DNA from: UBA4421 sp002470275
GTDB lineage: Bacteria > Pseudomonadota > Gammaproteobacteria > Pseudomonadales > Azotimanducaceae
Direction of reading: 5' to 3'
Length of the DNA stretch: 24,795 nt
NCBI GenBank assembly: GCA_913052345.1
Contig: CAJXDR010000036.1
Span: 1-24,795 of the forward strand
Shown here: positions 14,938 through 21,996 of the stretch, piece by piece
Numbering within the stretch: the first letter of the stretch is position 1
Layout of the letters: each line of letters opens with the position of its first letter
Notes under the pieces: model-generated
What the model was told of the DNA's origin: nothing
Seen by the model: the letters and a program-made list of their open reading frames with translations, nothing else
Database searches by the model: none
Translations under genes and position numbers: made by a program

Positions 14938-15555
14938 ATGCCTGTACCTGAAAGTATCGGGATGGAAACTATTGGTGTACTAGCGGTGAGTCGAAAAATC
15001 ATGTCTAACGTTCCAGGTCAGGTTTCAGCTTCGCATCCAGGAAAGGCGGACGCTCCGTCCTCGGATAATCCCAGCACTAATCCATCTGCGGATTTGCGTT
15101 ATGGATCGAGCATGCAGGAAAAGAATACAACCCCGCTTCCAGGTGACTCGGCAGACGGGAAGCAGGGCTTCGATGAAGCCGATCAAGGGTCGTATGCAGA
15201 GGCCAACGGTTCAGATGGGAGGAGCAATGAGACCGATGTAAGCTTTGCTACCCGCCTGGTGCGGCTGCGTGCAGAGACGGGCCTCTCACTGAGGGGGTTA
15301 GGCCGGGAAGTCGGGGTGACTGCTAATGCAGTCTTACGCTGGGAAAAAGCGGAGGTGACCCCCACCAGAGCAAAAATGGTCGAACTGGCCCAGTTTTTTG
15401 GCGTTGAGCCCGGGTGGCTGGCTTGGGGCCTCGGTAAACGCACGGCCAGAATTGATATGGCCGGTCTCATTGGTCAACTGCAACACTGCAGTGAGACTCA
15501 GCTTAACGTTATCTCATCTATGGTGGACGCCTTTCTGAGTGAAAGCCGAGGGTAG
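14938..15555 (+). CDS. XRE-family transcription regulator with long disordered N-terminus
   Basis: The C-terminal half holds an XRE helix-turn-helix domain (about residues 102-162): FATRLVRLRAETGLSLRGLG, VTANAVLRWEKAEVTPTRAKM, LAQFFGVEPGWLAWG. The first 100 residues are Ser, Asp, Gly, Asn and Pro rich and probably disordered. About 40 residues after the DNA-binding domain may help dimerisation. The start is uncertain: ATG at 14938, 14962, 15001 (preceded by GGTGAG) and 15112 are all in frame and none has a strong ribosome site. If translation began at 15112 much of the disordered region would be absent. Target genes unknown; it lies 1.8 kb from the ABA4-like gene. Confidence 0.75.
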   Translation: MPVPESIGMETIGVLAVSRKIMSNVPGQVSASHPGKADAPSSDNPSTNPSADLRYGSSMQEKNTTPLPGDSADGKQGFDEADQGSYAEANGSDGRSNETDVSFATRLVRLRAETGLSLRGLGREVGVTANAVLRWEKAEVTPTRAKMVELAQFFGVEPGWLAWGLGKRTARIDMAGLIGQLQHCSETQLNVISSMVDAFLSESRG

Positions 15556-15585
15556 CGAGGGTGCCTCTGAAGCGTGCCTCTTCGG

Positions 15586-15765
15586 TCAGAGTAACCGGCC
15601 GTCCAGCGGTCCAATAACCAACCAGTCAACGACGGCAGACGCCACGGCCAGCCCGACGCATACGATAAAAATAATCCCCAAAAGACGCCATCCGTGGAAT
15701 TTTTGATCCTCATCGGGCGCATAAGGCTGTTCTTCTGGCAGGGAGTCTCTATCTGATTTTTTCAC
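15586..15765 (-). CDS. Small single-pass membrane protein
   Basis: The 59-residue product has a charged N-terminal segment (KKSDRDSLPEEQPYAPDED), then one hydrophobic helix (about residues 29-50) and a short tail. I recognise no family. The GTG start one base after the dehydrogenase TAG is the best guess; a TTG at 15789 would overlap that gene. The arrangement suggests co-translation with the dehydrogenase. It converges with the XRE gene (30-base gap). Confidence 0.5.
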   Translation of the reverse strand: MKKSDRDSLPEEQPYAPDEDQKFHGWRLLGIIFIVCVGLAVASAVVDWLVIGPLDGRLL

Positions 15766-15766
15766 G

Positions 15767-16849
15767 CTAAACTTCTGTTCCCAATTCAAAACGTTGGATG
15801 AGAGAGGTCGGCTCTAGTCCCGCGGTGCTGGCGGAATCTAGAATTTGCCGCAGGCTCCTTTCATCGATATCGACCCCAGCGGCAGTCCGCTGTACATCGG
15901 ATTCTCTCTCTGGATCCCCCGGCAGGCGGACGCGATCAACGCCGCTAGCGGGACGACTCGAGTAGATATGATCAATCATTGACTCTACCTCCGCCTGAAA
16001 CGCTTGGACGTCACCAATGGCCTCAGGGTCAATGATGATGGAAAGCATATTATTGAGGGTCGCCCCCTGTCTTGGGTTATTTGGCTGAAGGGTGAAGAGC
16101 CCGCCCAAGGCCCCCCCAATGAGCTCGCACATCACCATGAGGCCATAACCCTTGTGTAAGCCAAAGGGCTGCATGGCGCCCGCCGAGTCACGCCCGAAAA
16201 GTGCGCGCGGGTCGTTGGTCTCCATTCCGTCAGCATCCACAAGCGAATTCGGCGGCACTGTTGTCCCTTGCATGTAGGCGACCCGCACCTTGCCCGCCGC
16301 TATGGTGGTGGTTGCCATGTCCAAGACCACGTGTTCACCGCCGGGTCGGGGCACGGCACAGCAGAATGGGTTGGTGATAAAGCGTCTGTCCCTACCTCCA
16401 TAGGCGATGGTGGTCGGGTCATGTCCAACCACATTGACATAATGGGTGGAAACGAACCCCTGGTCGGCACAATATTCCGCGAAGGCGCCAATACGACCAA
16501 GATGCCCGACATTGCCCAGGGCGATGCAGCTTATGCCGTGTTGGCGTGCTCGTTCCATGCCCAAATCCATCGCTTCCATTCCCACAACCCGACCCAACCC
16601 GGTGCCCCCTTCGAGGGACAGTACGGCGCCGCTGTCTTTTTTGATCTGGATGTGGGTATGAGGCTTGATGTGGCCGGCCAGTATGCTTGCGACGTATGCG
16701 GGTACCAGCCCAACGCCGTGGGAATCATGACCTTTAAGATTGGCCTCAACGAGATGGTTGGCAACCGCCCTGGCTGTCGCGGGGGGTACGCCAGCGGCCT
16801 GCAGAATTTCTGTGGACAGCTGAATGAGCTTTTCGGCCGGAATGAGCAT
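15767..16849 (-). CDS. Malate/L-lactate/ureidoglycolate-type NAD(P)-dependent dehydrogenase
   Basis: The 360-residue protein belongs to the Ldh2/MDH family, which has a fold different from classical malate and lactate dehydrogenases and oxidises 2-hydroxyacids. Family marks are GHDSHGVGLVPAYV (His44 in the conserved SHG motif), GNVGHLGRIGAFAEYCADQG, NPFCCAVPRPGG, LDMATT, PFGLHKGYGLMVMCELIGGALGG and the end segment RPASGVDRVRLPGDPE. The exact substrate (malate, lactate, ureidoglycolate, sulfolactate, or another) cannot be told. I start at 16849, ahead of LIPAEKLIQLS, because the 18 residues upstream of it are translated from an inverted repeat and are not family-like. No clear ribosome site. 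A small membrane protein gene follows by one base. Confidence 0.85.
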   Translation of the reverse strand: MLIPAEKLIQLSTEILQAAGVPPATARAVANHLVEANLKGHDSHGVGLVPAYVASILAGHIKPHTHIQIKKDSGAVLSLEGGTGLGRVVGMEAMDLGMERARQHGISCIALGNVGHLGRIGAFAEYCADQGFVSTHYVNVVGHDPTTIAYGGRDRRFITNPFCCAVPRPGGEHVVLDMATTTIAAGKVRVAYMQGTTVPPNSLVDADGMETNDPRALFGRDSAGAMQPFGLHKGYGLMVMCELIGGALGGLFTLQPNNPRQGATLNNMLSIIIDPEAIGDVQAFQAEVESMIDHIYSSRPASGVDRVRLPGDPERESDVQRTAAGVDIDERSLRQILDSASTAGLEPTSLIQRFELGTEV

Positions 16850-16863
16850 AGCAAGACGGTAGT

Positions 16864-16907
16864 CGCTTTGTGGGGACGCGATGATAACGCGATTACCCCA
16901 CAAAGCG
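16864..16907 (-). promoter_or_regulatory. Nested inverted repeat before the dehydrogenase gene
   Basis: CGCTTTGTGGGG (16864-16875) and CCCCACAAAGCG (16896-16907) are perfect inverted repeats of 12 bases around a 20-base spacer. The spacer contains a second inverted pair CGCG/CGCG (16877-16880, 16888-16891). Transcribed, it would fold as a two-tier hairpin; as DNA the half-sites lie 32 bp apart, about three turns. It is 53 bases after the end of the sulfhydrylase gene and 14 bases before the dehydrogenase ATG. It could be a terminator (no U-tract), operator, or leader structure hiding the start. Confidence 0.65.
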
Positions 16908-16959
16908 CAGTCCGCGACCGGCGAGCGGGCCCTAAGCCTGAGGCCACTTTTTTTGAGGG

Positions 16960-18225
16960 TTACCCCAGGGCTTGCCCCAGGTCTTCTAAAATATCGTCAA
17001 TATGCTCGATGCCCACGGACAGGCGAATGGCTTCAGGGGTGACGCCCACAGCCCGCTGTTCCTCGGCGCTCAACTGTCGATGCGTGGTTGAAGCAGGATG
17101 ACAGGCCAGCGATTTGGCATCACCGATGTTCACCAAACGCTTAAACAACTTTAGAGCGTCGTAGAACTTCACCCCAGATTCGTAGCCACCCTTAACGCCA
17201 AAGGTCATGATTGCGGAGGCTGCCCCATCCATATATTTCTGGGCCAGCCCATGGTGTGGGTGACTTTCAAGACCCGCAAAGCTGACCCAGTCTACCTTTG
17301 GGTGTGTTTCCAGGTAGCGCGCAACGGCCAGAGCGTTTTCACAATGGCGCTCCATGCGCAGGGGAAGCGTTTCAATACCCTGGAGCAGCTGGAAGGCGCT
17401 TTGAGCAGATAGGGCTGAGCCTGTGTTGCGGAGGGGCACCGTTCTCGCACGACCAATATAGGCAGCGGGGCCCAGGGCTTCAGTATAAACCACGCCATGA
17501 TAGCTGGGCTCTGGTGTGGTCAAACCTGGGTAGCGATCAGCATTGTCGGCCCATGGAAAATTTCCCGAGTCAACGATGATGCCGCCGAGCGTGGTGCCAT
17601 GACCGCCCATGTACTTTGTGACGGAGTGCACAACGATATCGACGCCGTGTTCGATGGGTTTAAGGAGCGAGGGGGAGGCGACGGTATTGTCCGCAATTGT
17701 ACAAACGCCGTGACGATGGGCCATGGCTGCTACTTCGGCGATGTCCACGATATTGCCAGCTGGATTGCCAATGGTCTCCATGAAAACGGCCTTGGTCTTG
17801 TCATCTATCTGTGCCTCGAGTGCAGCCACCGAGTCGTTTTCAGCGAAACGCACCTGAATACCAAGTTGCGGGAACATGTGGGCGAACAGGGTGTAAGTGC
17901 CGCCATACAGCTGGGGCACCGTGACAATATTGTCGCCAGCGCTGGCGATATTGATGATCGCATAATGGACGGCCGCGCTGCCGGCGGACAACGCCAGGGC
18001 GCCTACGCCTCCTTCCAAGGCCGCCACGCGCTGCTCAAGCACATCGCAGGTGGGGTTCATGATTCGGCTGTAGATATTGCCGGGAACTGCGAGGTCAAAC
18101 AGATCCGCTCCGTGCTGTGCGTTGTCAAATTCATAGGCCACCGTCTGATAAATGGGGGTGGTCACCGCGTGGGAAGTTGGGTCGGTGGTATAACCTGCGT
18201 GTACCGCTATTGTTTCGTCTTTCAT
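16960..18225 (-). CDS. metY: O-acetylhomoserine sulfhydrylase
   Basis: The 421-residue PLP enzyme converts O-acetylhomoserine and sulfide into homocysteine, the last sulfur-assimilating step to methionine. It is in the Cys/Met metabolism PLP family: HAGYTTDPTSHAVTTPIYQT start, SRIMNPTCDVLEQRVAALEGG, TIADNTVASP, and the PLP lysine Lys204 in HSVTKYMGGHGTTLGG. The length and segments such as SFAGLESHPHH and KLVNIGDAKSLACHPASTTH-like block favour MetY over cystathionine synthase or lyase. I start at ATG 18225 (AGAG five bases before it); the frame runs on upstream to 18351 but those residues are not family-like. Cytoplasmic. Transcribed alone, with its leader between it and the tRNA-Arg gene. Confidence 0.92.
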   Translation of the reverse strand: MKDETIAVHAGYTTDPTSHAVTTPIYQTVAYEFDNAQHGADLFDLAVPGNIYSRIMNPTCDVLEQRVAALEGGVGALALSAGSAAVHYAIINIASAGDNIVTVPQLYGGTYTLFAHMFPQLGIQVRFAENDSVAALEAQIDDKTKAVFMETIGNPAGNIVDIAEVAAMAHRHGVCTIADNTVASPSLLKPIEHGVDIVVHSVTKYMGGHGTTLGGIIVDSGNFPWADNADRYPGLTTPEPSYHGVVYTEALGPAAYIGRARTVPLRNTGSALSAQSAFQLLQGIETLPLRMERHCENALAVARYLETHPKVDWVSFAGLESHPHHGLAQKYMDGAASAIMTFGVKGGYESGVKFYDALKLFKRLVNIGDAKSLACHPASTTHRQLSAEEQRAVGVTPEAIRLSVGIEHIDDILEDLGQALG

Positions 18226-18476
18226 GGGAACTCTTTTGCTCGCTTGTTGTACGGAACGACTCGATTGAGGGCTACGCTCCGTTTTTTGATCAGCGTGAAG
18301 TGTAACATCCTGACGGCGATGATCAGACCCTAGCGATGGCCATTCACCCATATAAGGTTTTTAAGGGTGGTGAGACAGCGGATTCAGACAAGGATTTCGC
18401 CCCGTGCCGGCTGCACGCGGCAAGAGCGTCGTGAGGCGGTGGCGGATGCAGGCAATCCGAGGATCGTGGTAGTTAA
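18226..18476 (-). promoter_or_regulatory. Leader of metY with paired TGATCA sites
   Basis: These 251 bases hold the promoter and leader of metY and the 3' flank of the tRNA. Two TGATCAG sequences (18287 and 18320) are 33 bases apart, about three helical turns, and each has the palindromic TGATCA core. They could be operator half-sites. I found no convincing SAM riboswitch or AGACGTCT-type MetJ box. Confidence 0.35.
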
Positions 18477-18553
18477 TGGCGCACCCGAGAGGATTCGAAC
18501 CTCTAATCCCCGGTTTCGTAGACCGGTGCCTTATCCAGTTTGGCCACGGGTGC
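18477..18553 (-). tRNA. tRNA-Arg (anticodon ACG)
   Basis: Reading the minus strand gives a 77-nt tRNA: acceptor GCACCCG with CGGGTGC, D arm GGCCAAACTGGATAAGGC, anticodon stem CCGGT/ACCGG around CTACGAA (anticodon ACG, 18517-18519), T arm AGAGGTTCGAATCCTCT, discriminator G and encoded CCA. It reads CGU, CGC and CGA after A34-to-inosine editing. Confidence 0.95.
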
Positions 18554-18565
18554 CGTGAGCGACGG

Positions 18566-18594
18566 ATTATCCGTAACATCTTCGCGGTTCTCAA
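18566..18594 (-). promoter_or_regulatory. Sigma-70 promoter of tRNA-Arg
   Basis: On the minus strand a -35 box TTGAGA (18589-18594) and a -10 box GATAAT (18566-18571) are separated by 17 bases. Each matches the consensus at five of six positions, and the likely start of transcription falls a few bases before the tRNA. Confidence 0.75.
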
Positions 18595-18697
18595 GATATT
18601 TACAGAGTTTCTCCCCTGTGCCAACGTATACTGGCGGAGCGGGTCCCTCGGGAAGGTGGCCTGCGGAACAGCACACCCTATTACCGAGAAAAGAAGT

Positions 18698-18967
18698 ATG
18701 GACGTGTCGCCAGACGGGATTTTTATGGCTGCGGCAGAGCTGATGGCGATCGGCATGTCCACGGTGTTTTTATTTTTATCGTTGTTGGTGGGCGCGACCC
18801 AAGTGATGTCGTGGTCTGTACGTGCACTGTATCCAGCTGATGAGCAGCCAAATCAAGAATCTCCTGATGCGCCCGCATCCGGACAGCAACGAGCCCACCT
18901 AGCGGCCATCAGCGCGGCCTTGGCCCTACATCGAAAGCGCGTGGCAAACGAGGAGAACGATAAATGA
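18698..18967 (+). CDS. oadG: Oxaloacetate decarboxylase gamma subunit
   Basis: The 89-residue protein has one N-terminal membrane helix (about 7-37: MAAAELMAIGMSTVFLFLSLL) and a charged cytoplasmic tail with His/Ala/Glu segments, the standard OadG layout. It anchors the soluble alpha subunit to the beta subunit and helps assembly. Its TGA overlaps the ATG of oadA (ATGA). The start has AAGAAG upstream. Sequence identity in this family is low, and the call rests on size, topology and position. Confidence 0.85.
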   Translation: MDVSPDGIFMAAAELMAIGMSTVFLFLSLLVGATQVMSWSVRALYPADEQPNQESPDAPASGQQRAHLAAISAALALHRKRVANEENDK

Positions 18968-20733
18968 CAATGCTCGGTATCACCGATGTCATCCTAAGGG
19001 ATGCGCCCCAGAGTCTGCTGGCCACCCGGGTCCGGCTCGAGGATATGCTGCCCATAGCGCCAAAGCTGGATCAGGTCGGGTACTGGTCTATCGAATCTTG
19101 GGGCGGCGCAACCTTCGATGCCTGTATCCGCTACCTAGGGGAAGATCCTTGGGAGCGCATTCGAGCACTCAAGGCGGCCATGCCCAATACGCCCCAGCAA
19201 ATGCTCTTGCGCGGACAAAATATCTTGGGTTACCGACACTACGCAGATGACGTGGTTGCAGCATTCGTGGAGCGAGCGGCCCACAACGGCGTTGACGTAT
19301 TCCGAATTTTTGACGCCATGAATGATATGCGTAATTTGTCCACGGCGATTAAGGCAACGTTGGCCGTTGAAAAGCACGCTCAGGGCACGCTCTCCTATAC
19401 CGTGAGCCCCGTGCACTCTCTGCAAATGTGGCTGGATTTGGGCAAGCAAATCGAGGACATGGGCGCGCACAGCCTCTGTATCAAGGACATGGCGGGTTTG
19501 CTAACCCCTTATGCGGCCTACGAGCTGGTATCAAACCTGAAGTCCACCGTGGATATTCCCATCCATATGCAGTGTCATGCGACAACGGGAATGTCCACCA
19601 CGACCTATCTGAAAGCCGCCGAGGCAGGCATCGATAATGTAGATACCGCCATTTCGTCCATGAGTATGACCTATGGCCACTCGGCGACAGAGTCCATGGT
19701 GGCCATCCTCGCAGGACAGGATCGCGACACGGGGCTAGACATCTCGCTGTTGGAGGAGATAGCCAGTTATTTCAGGGTGGTCCGCCGAAAGTACGCGGCG
19801 TTCGAGGGCTCGCTAAAGGGTATTGACGCGCGAATCCTCGTGGCTCAGGTGCCAGGGGGTATGCTGACAAATTTAGAGCAGCAGCTACGCGAGCAAAACG
19901 CCGAGGATAGGCTGGACGAGGTTCTTTCAGAGATACCCCGGGTTCGGGAGGACTTGGGCTATATACCCCTGGTTACGCCGACCTCCCAAATCGTAGGCAC
20001 CCAGGCAGTCATCAATGTGCTGACGGGAGAGCGATATAAATCGGTGACCCGAGAGACCCGTGGGGTATTGGCCGGGGAGTATGGCGCAACGCCTGCGCCG
20101 GTGAATGCAGCCCTACAGCAACAGGTCCTGAACGGCGAGGAAGCGATAACCGGTCGTCCAGCGGACTTACTCCAGCCCGAGATGGAAAATCTAAGGCAGG
20201 CCCTGGCGCAGCTGGTTGAGGAAAAGAAGCTGAATGCTGATGCCGAGGTGCTAGAGGATGTTCTAACCTATGCACTCTTTCCCCAGGTGGCAGAGAAATT
20301 CTTTGCTAACCGCTTTGATCCCAGTGCATTTGAGGCTCACCCAGAGGAGACATCGGCAGAGCAAAAAGCCCCGACAACTCCTCCGAAGGCTTCCGATGAG
20401 GGGGTCTATACCGTCACTGTAGATGGCCATGCCTATCACGTTGAAATCACTGCTGGCGATGCAGAACCGAGAGCGATCGTGACAGAACGAGCGCCAGTTA
20501 AGCCATCGACCAGCCAGAAAAGCTGGGTCAACGCTGGCCTGGCGGGCACCATCTTTAAGATCGATGTAGGTGTGGGGGAGCAAGTTCAGGCGGGACAACG
20601 ATTGTTGGTGCTTGAAGCCATGAAAATGGAAACCGACGTGGTGGCTAGCGAGAGCGGAACCGTGGTCGACATCCCCGTTACCGTTGGCGATCAGGTCATT
20701 GTCGGTCAACCACTGATCGCCACTCAGGCCTAA
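18964..20733 (+). CDS. oadA: Oxaloacetate decarboxylase alpha subunit, biotin-dependent
   Basis: The 589-residue subunit has a carboxyltransferase domain (about 3-260) with ITDVILRDAPQSLLATR, CIKDMAGLL (carboxylating lysine region) and IHMQCHATTGMS (metal-binding His pair), a conserved second domain (about 285-465) with GGMLTNLEQQL and VTPTSQIVGTQA, a Pro/Thr/Ala linker, and a C-terminal biotinyl domain with EAMKMET, the biotin lysine being Lys554, 35 residues from the end as usual. It transfers CO2 from oxaloacetate to biotin. The start is backed by GAGGAGAACGATAA. The operon gives pyruvate and CO2 with Na+ export by OadB. Confidence 0.96.
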   Translation: MTMLGITDVILRDAPQSLLATRVRLEDMLPIAPKLDQVGYWSIESWGGATFDACIRYLGEDPWERIRALKAAMPNTPQQMLLRGQNILGYRHYADDVVAAFVERAAHNGVDVFRIFDAMNDMRNLSTAIKATLAVEKHAQGTLSYTVSPVHSLQMWLDLGKQIEDMGAHSLCIKDMAGLLTPYAAYELVSNLKSTVDIPIHMQCHATTGMSTTTYLKAAEAGIDNVDTAISSMSMTYGHSATESMVAILAGQDRDTGLDISLLEEIASYFRVVRRKYAAFEGSLKGIDARILVAQVPGGMLTNLEQQLREQNAEDRLDEVLSEIPRVREDLGYIPLVTPTSQIVGTQAVINVLTGERYKSVTRETRGVLAGEYGATPAPVNAALQQQVLNGEEAITGRPADLLQPEMENLRQALAQLVEEKKLNADAEVLEDVLTYALFPQVAEKFFANRFDPSAFEAHPEETSAEQKAPTTPPKASDEGVYTVTVDGHAYHVEITAGDAEPRAIVTERAPVKPSTSQKSWVNAGLAGTIFKIDVGVGEQVQAGQRLLVLEAMKMETDVVASESGTVVDIPVTVGDQVIVGQPLIATQA

Positions 20734-20741
20734 GGACAAGT

Positions 20742-21878
20742 ATGGACGTCCTTGATCATCTATGGAGTGGTTCGGGTATTGCGCAGCTCAGCCTAGGGCA
20801 GGGGGTGATGATCAGCATCAGCCTTGGGTTGCTCTATCTGGCCATCGCACGCAAATTCGAACCCCTGCTGTTGGTGACAATTGGGTTCGGTGGTTTGCTG
20901 AGCAACATCCCAGGTGCCGACATAGCCAGCGAAGGGGGATTGCTTTATCTGATCTATGGCGTGGGCATCGAGACCGGAGCCTTCCCTCTGATCATTTTTA
21001 TGGGGGTTGGCGCCATGACGGACTTCGGCCCACTGCTGGCAAATCCCAAGACCTTATTTTTGGGTGCTGCCGCGCAATTTGGCATCTTTGCCACCCTGCT
21101 TGGTGCCGCTGGACTCAGCGCTGCCGGCATTATGGACTTCAGCCTGCGTCAGGCTGCTGCCATTGGCATTATTGGCGGAGCGGATGGCCCCACGGCGATC
21201 TTTGTCGCCGGCAAGCTGGCACCGGAATTATTGGGCGCCATCGCCATCGCGGCCTACTCCTATATGGCATTGGTGCCAATCATCCAGCCGCCGATTATGC
21301 GAGCTCTGACAACCGAGACGGAGCGGGCTATCGTGATGGTTCAGCTGCGTGAAGTCTCCACCTTAGAAAAAATAATGTTTCCGCTGCTCCTTCTGGTGCT
21401 GGTAGCCCTGTTGTTGCCTTCGGCTGCGCCGCTTTTGGGTATGTTTTGCTTCGGTAATTTGATGCGTGAGTGCGGCGTGGTCGAGCGTTTGGCGGATACC
21501 ACGCGCAACGCGCTGATCAATATTGTCACGATATTCCTCGGGCTTGGGGTGGGGTCTAAGCTGGATGCTGCATCCTTTTTGACGCCTCAGACCTTGGGTA
21601 TTCTCGCCTTGGGGATGGTGGCCTTTGCCATTGGAACGGCGAGCGGGGTGTTGATGGCGAAGATCATGAATTTCTTCTTAGCAAAACCGATCAACCCCTT
21701 GATTGGCGCGGCTGGCGTTTCGGCTGTGCCCATGGCTGCGCGGGTCGCCAACAAGGTCGGTCTTGAGGCCAACCCGCAAAATTATCTTTTAATGCATGCC
21801 ATGGGCCCTAACGTGGCCGGAGTAATCGGTTCTGCTGTGGCGGCAGGGCTGATGATTATGCTGACAACCAACCCCTAA
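20742..21878 (+). CDS. oadB: Oxaloacetate decarboxylase beta subunit, sodium pump
   Basis: The 378-residue membrane protein has about nine to eleven hydrophobic segments and the conserved block IGIIGGADGPTAIF (Asp148, the essential membrane aspartate of OadB) and the C-terminal NPLIGAAGVSAVPMAARV and NYLLMHAMGPNVAGVIGSAVAAG. It decarboxylates carboxybiotin on OadA and couples this to Na+ export. Length is slightly below the roughly 430 residues of many homologues because the N-terminal region is short. AAGGA lies seven bases before the ATG, and the gap to oadA is eight bases. Highest gene of the window in membrane content after the rhodopsin. Confidence 0.95.
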   Translation: MDVLDHLWSGSGIAQLSLGQGVMISISLGLLYLAIARKFEPLLLVTIGFGGLLSNIPGADIASEGGLLYLIYGVGIETGAFPLIIFMGVGAMTDFGPLLANPKTLFLGAAAQFGIFATLLGAAGLSAAGIMDFSLRQAAAIGIIGGADGPTAIFVAGKLAPELLGAIAIAAYSYMALVPIIQPPIMRALTTETERAIVMVQLREVSTLEKIMFPLLLLVLVALLLPSAAPLLGMFCFGNLMRECGVVERLADTTRNALINIVTIFLGLGVGSKLDAASFLTPQTLGILALGMVAFAIGTASGVLMAKIMNFFLAKPINPLIGAAGVSAVPMAARVANKVGLEANPQNYLLMHAMGPNVAGVIGSAVAAGLMIMLTTNP

Positions 21879-21996
21879 CACGGTGTGATGGAGGGTGGCC
21901 CCGTCCTGCCCAGCGGATCTATTTCAAAGAAACAGCTAAAATTAGCCACTGCCTAGTGGGCCTGTTAGAATAGTGTCACCTGAATGATGACAAGAA

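Noticed and set aside
18226..18476. SAM-type riboswitch in the metY leader
   Set aside because: No SAM-II or SAH core sequence found by eye; the hairpin potential is low. A covariance search would settle it.
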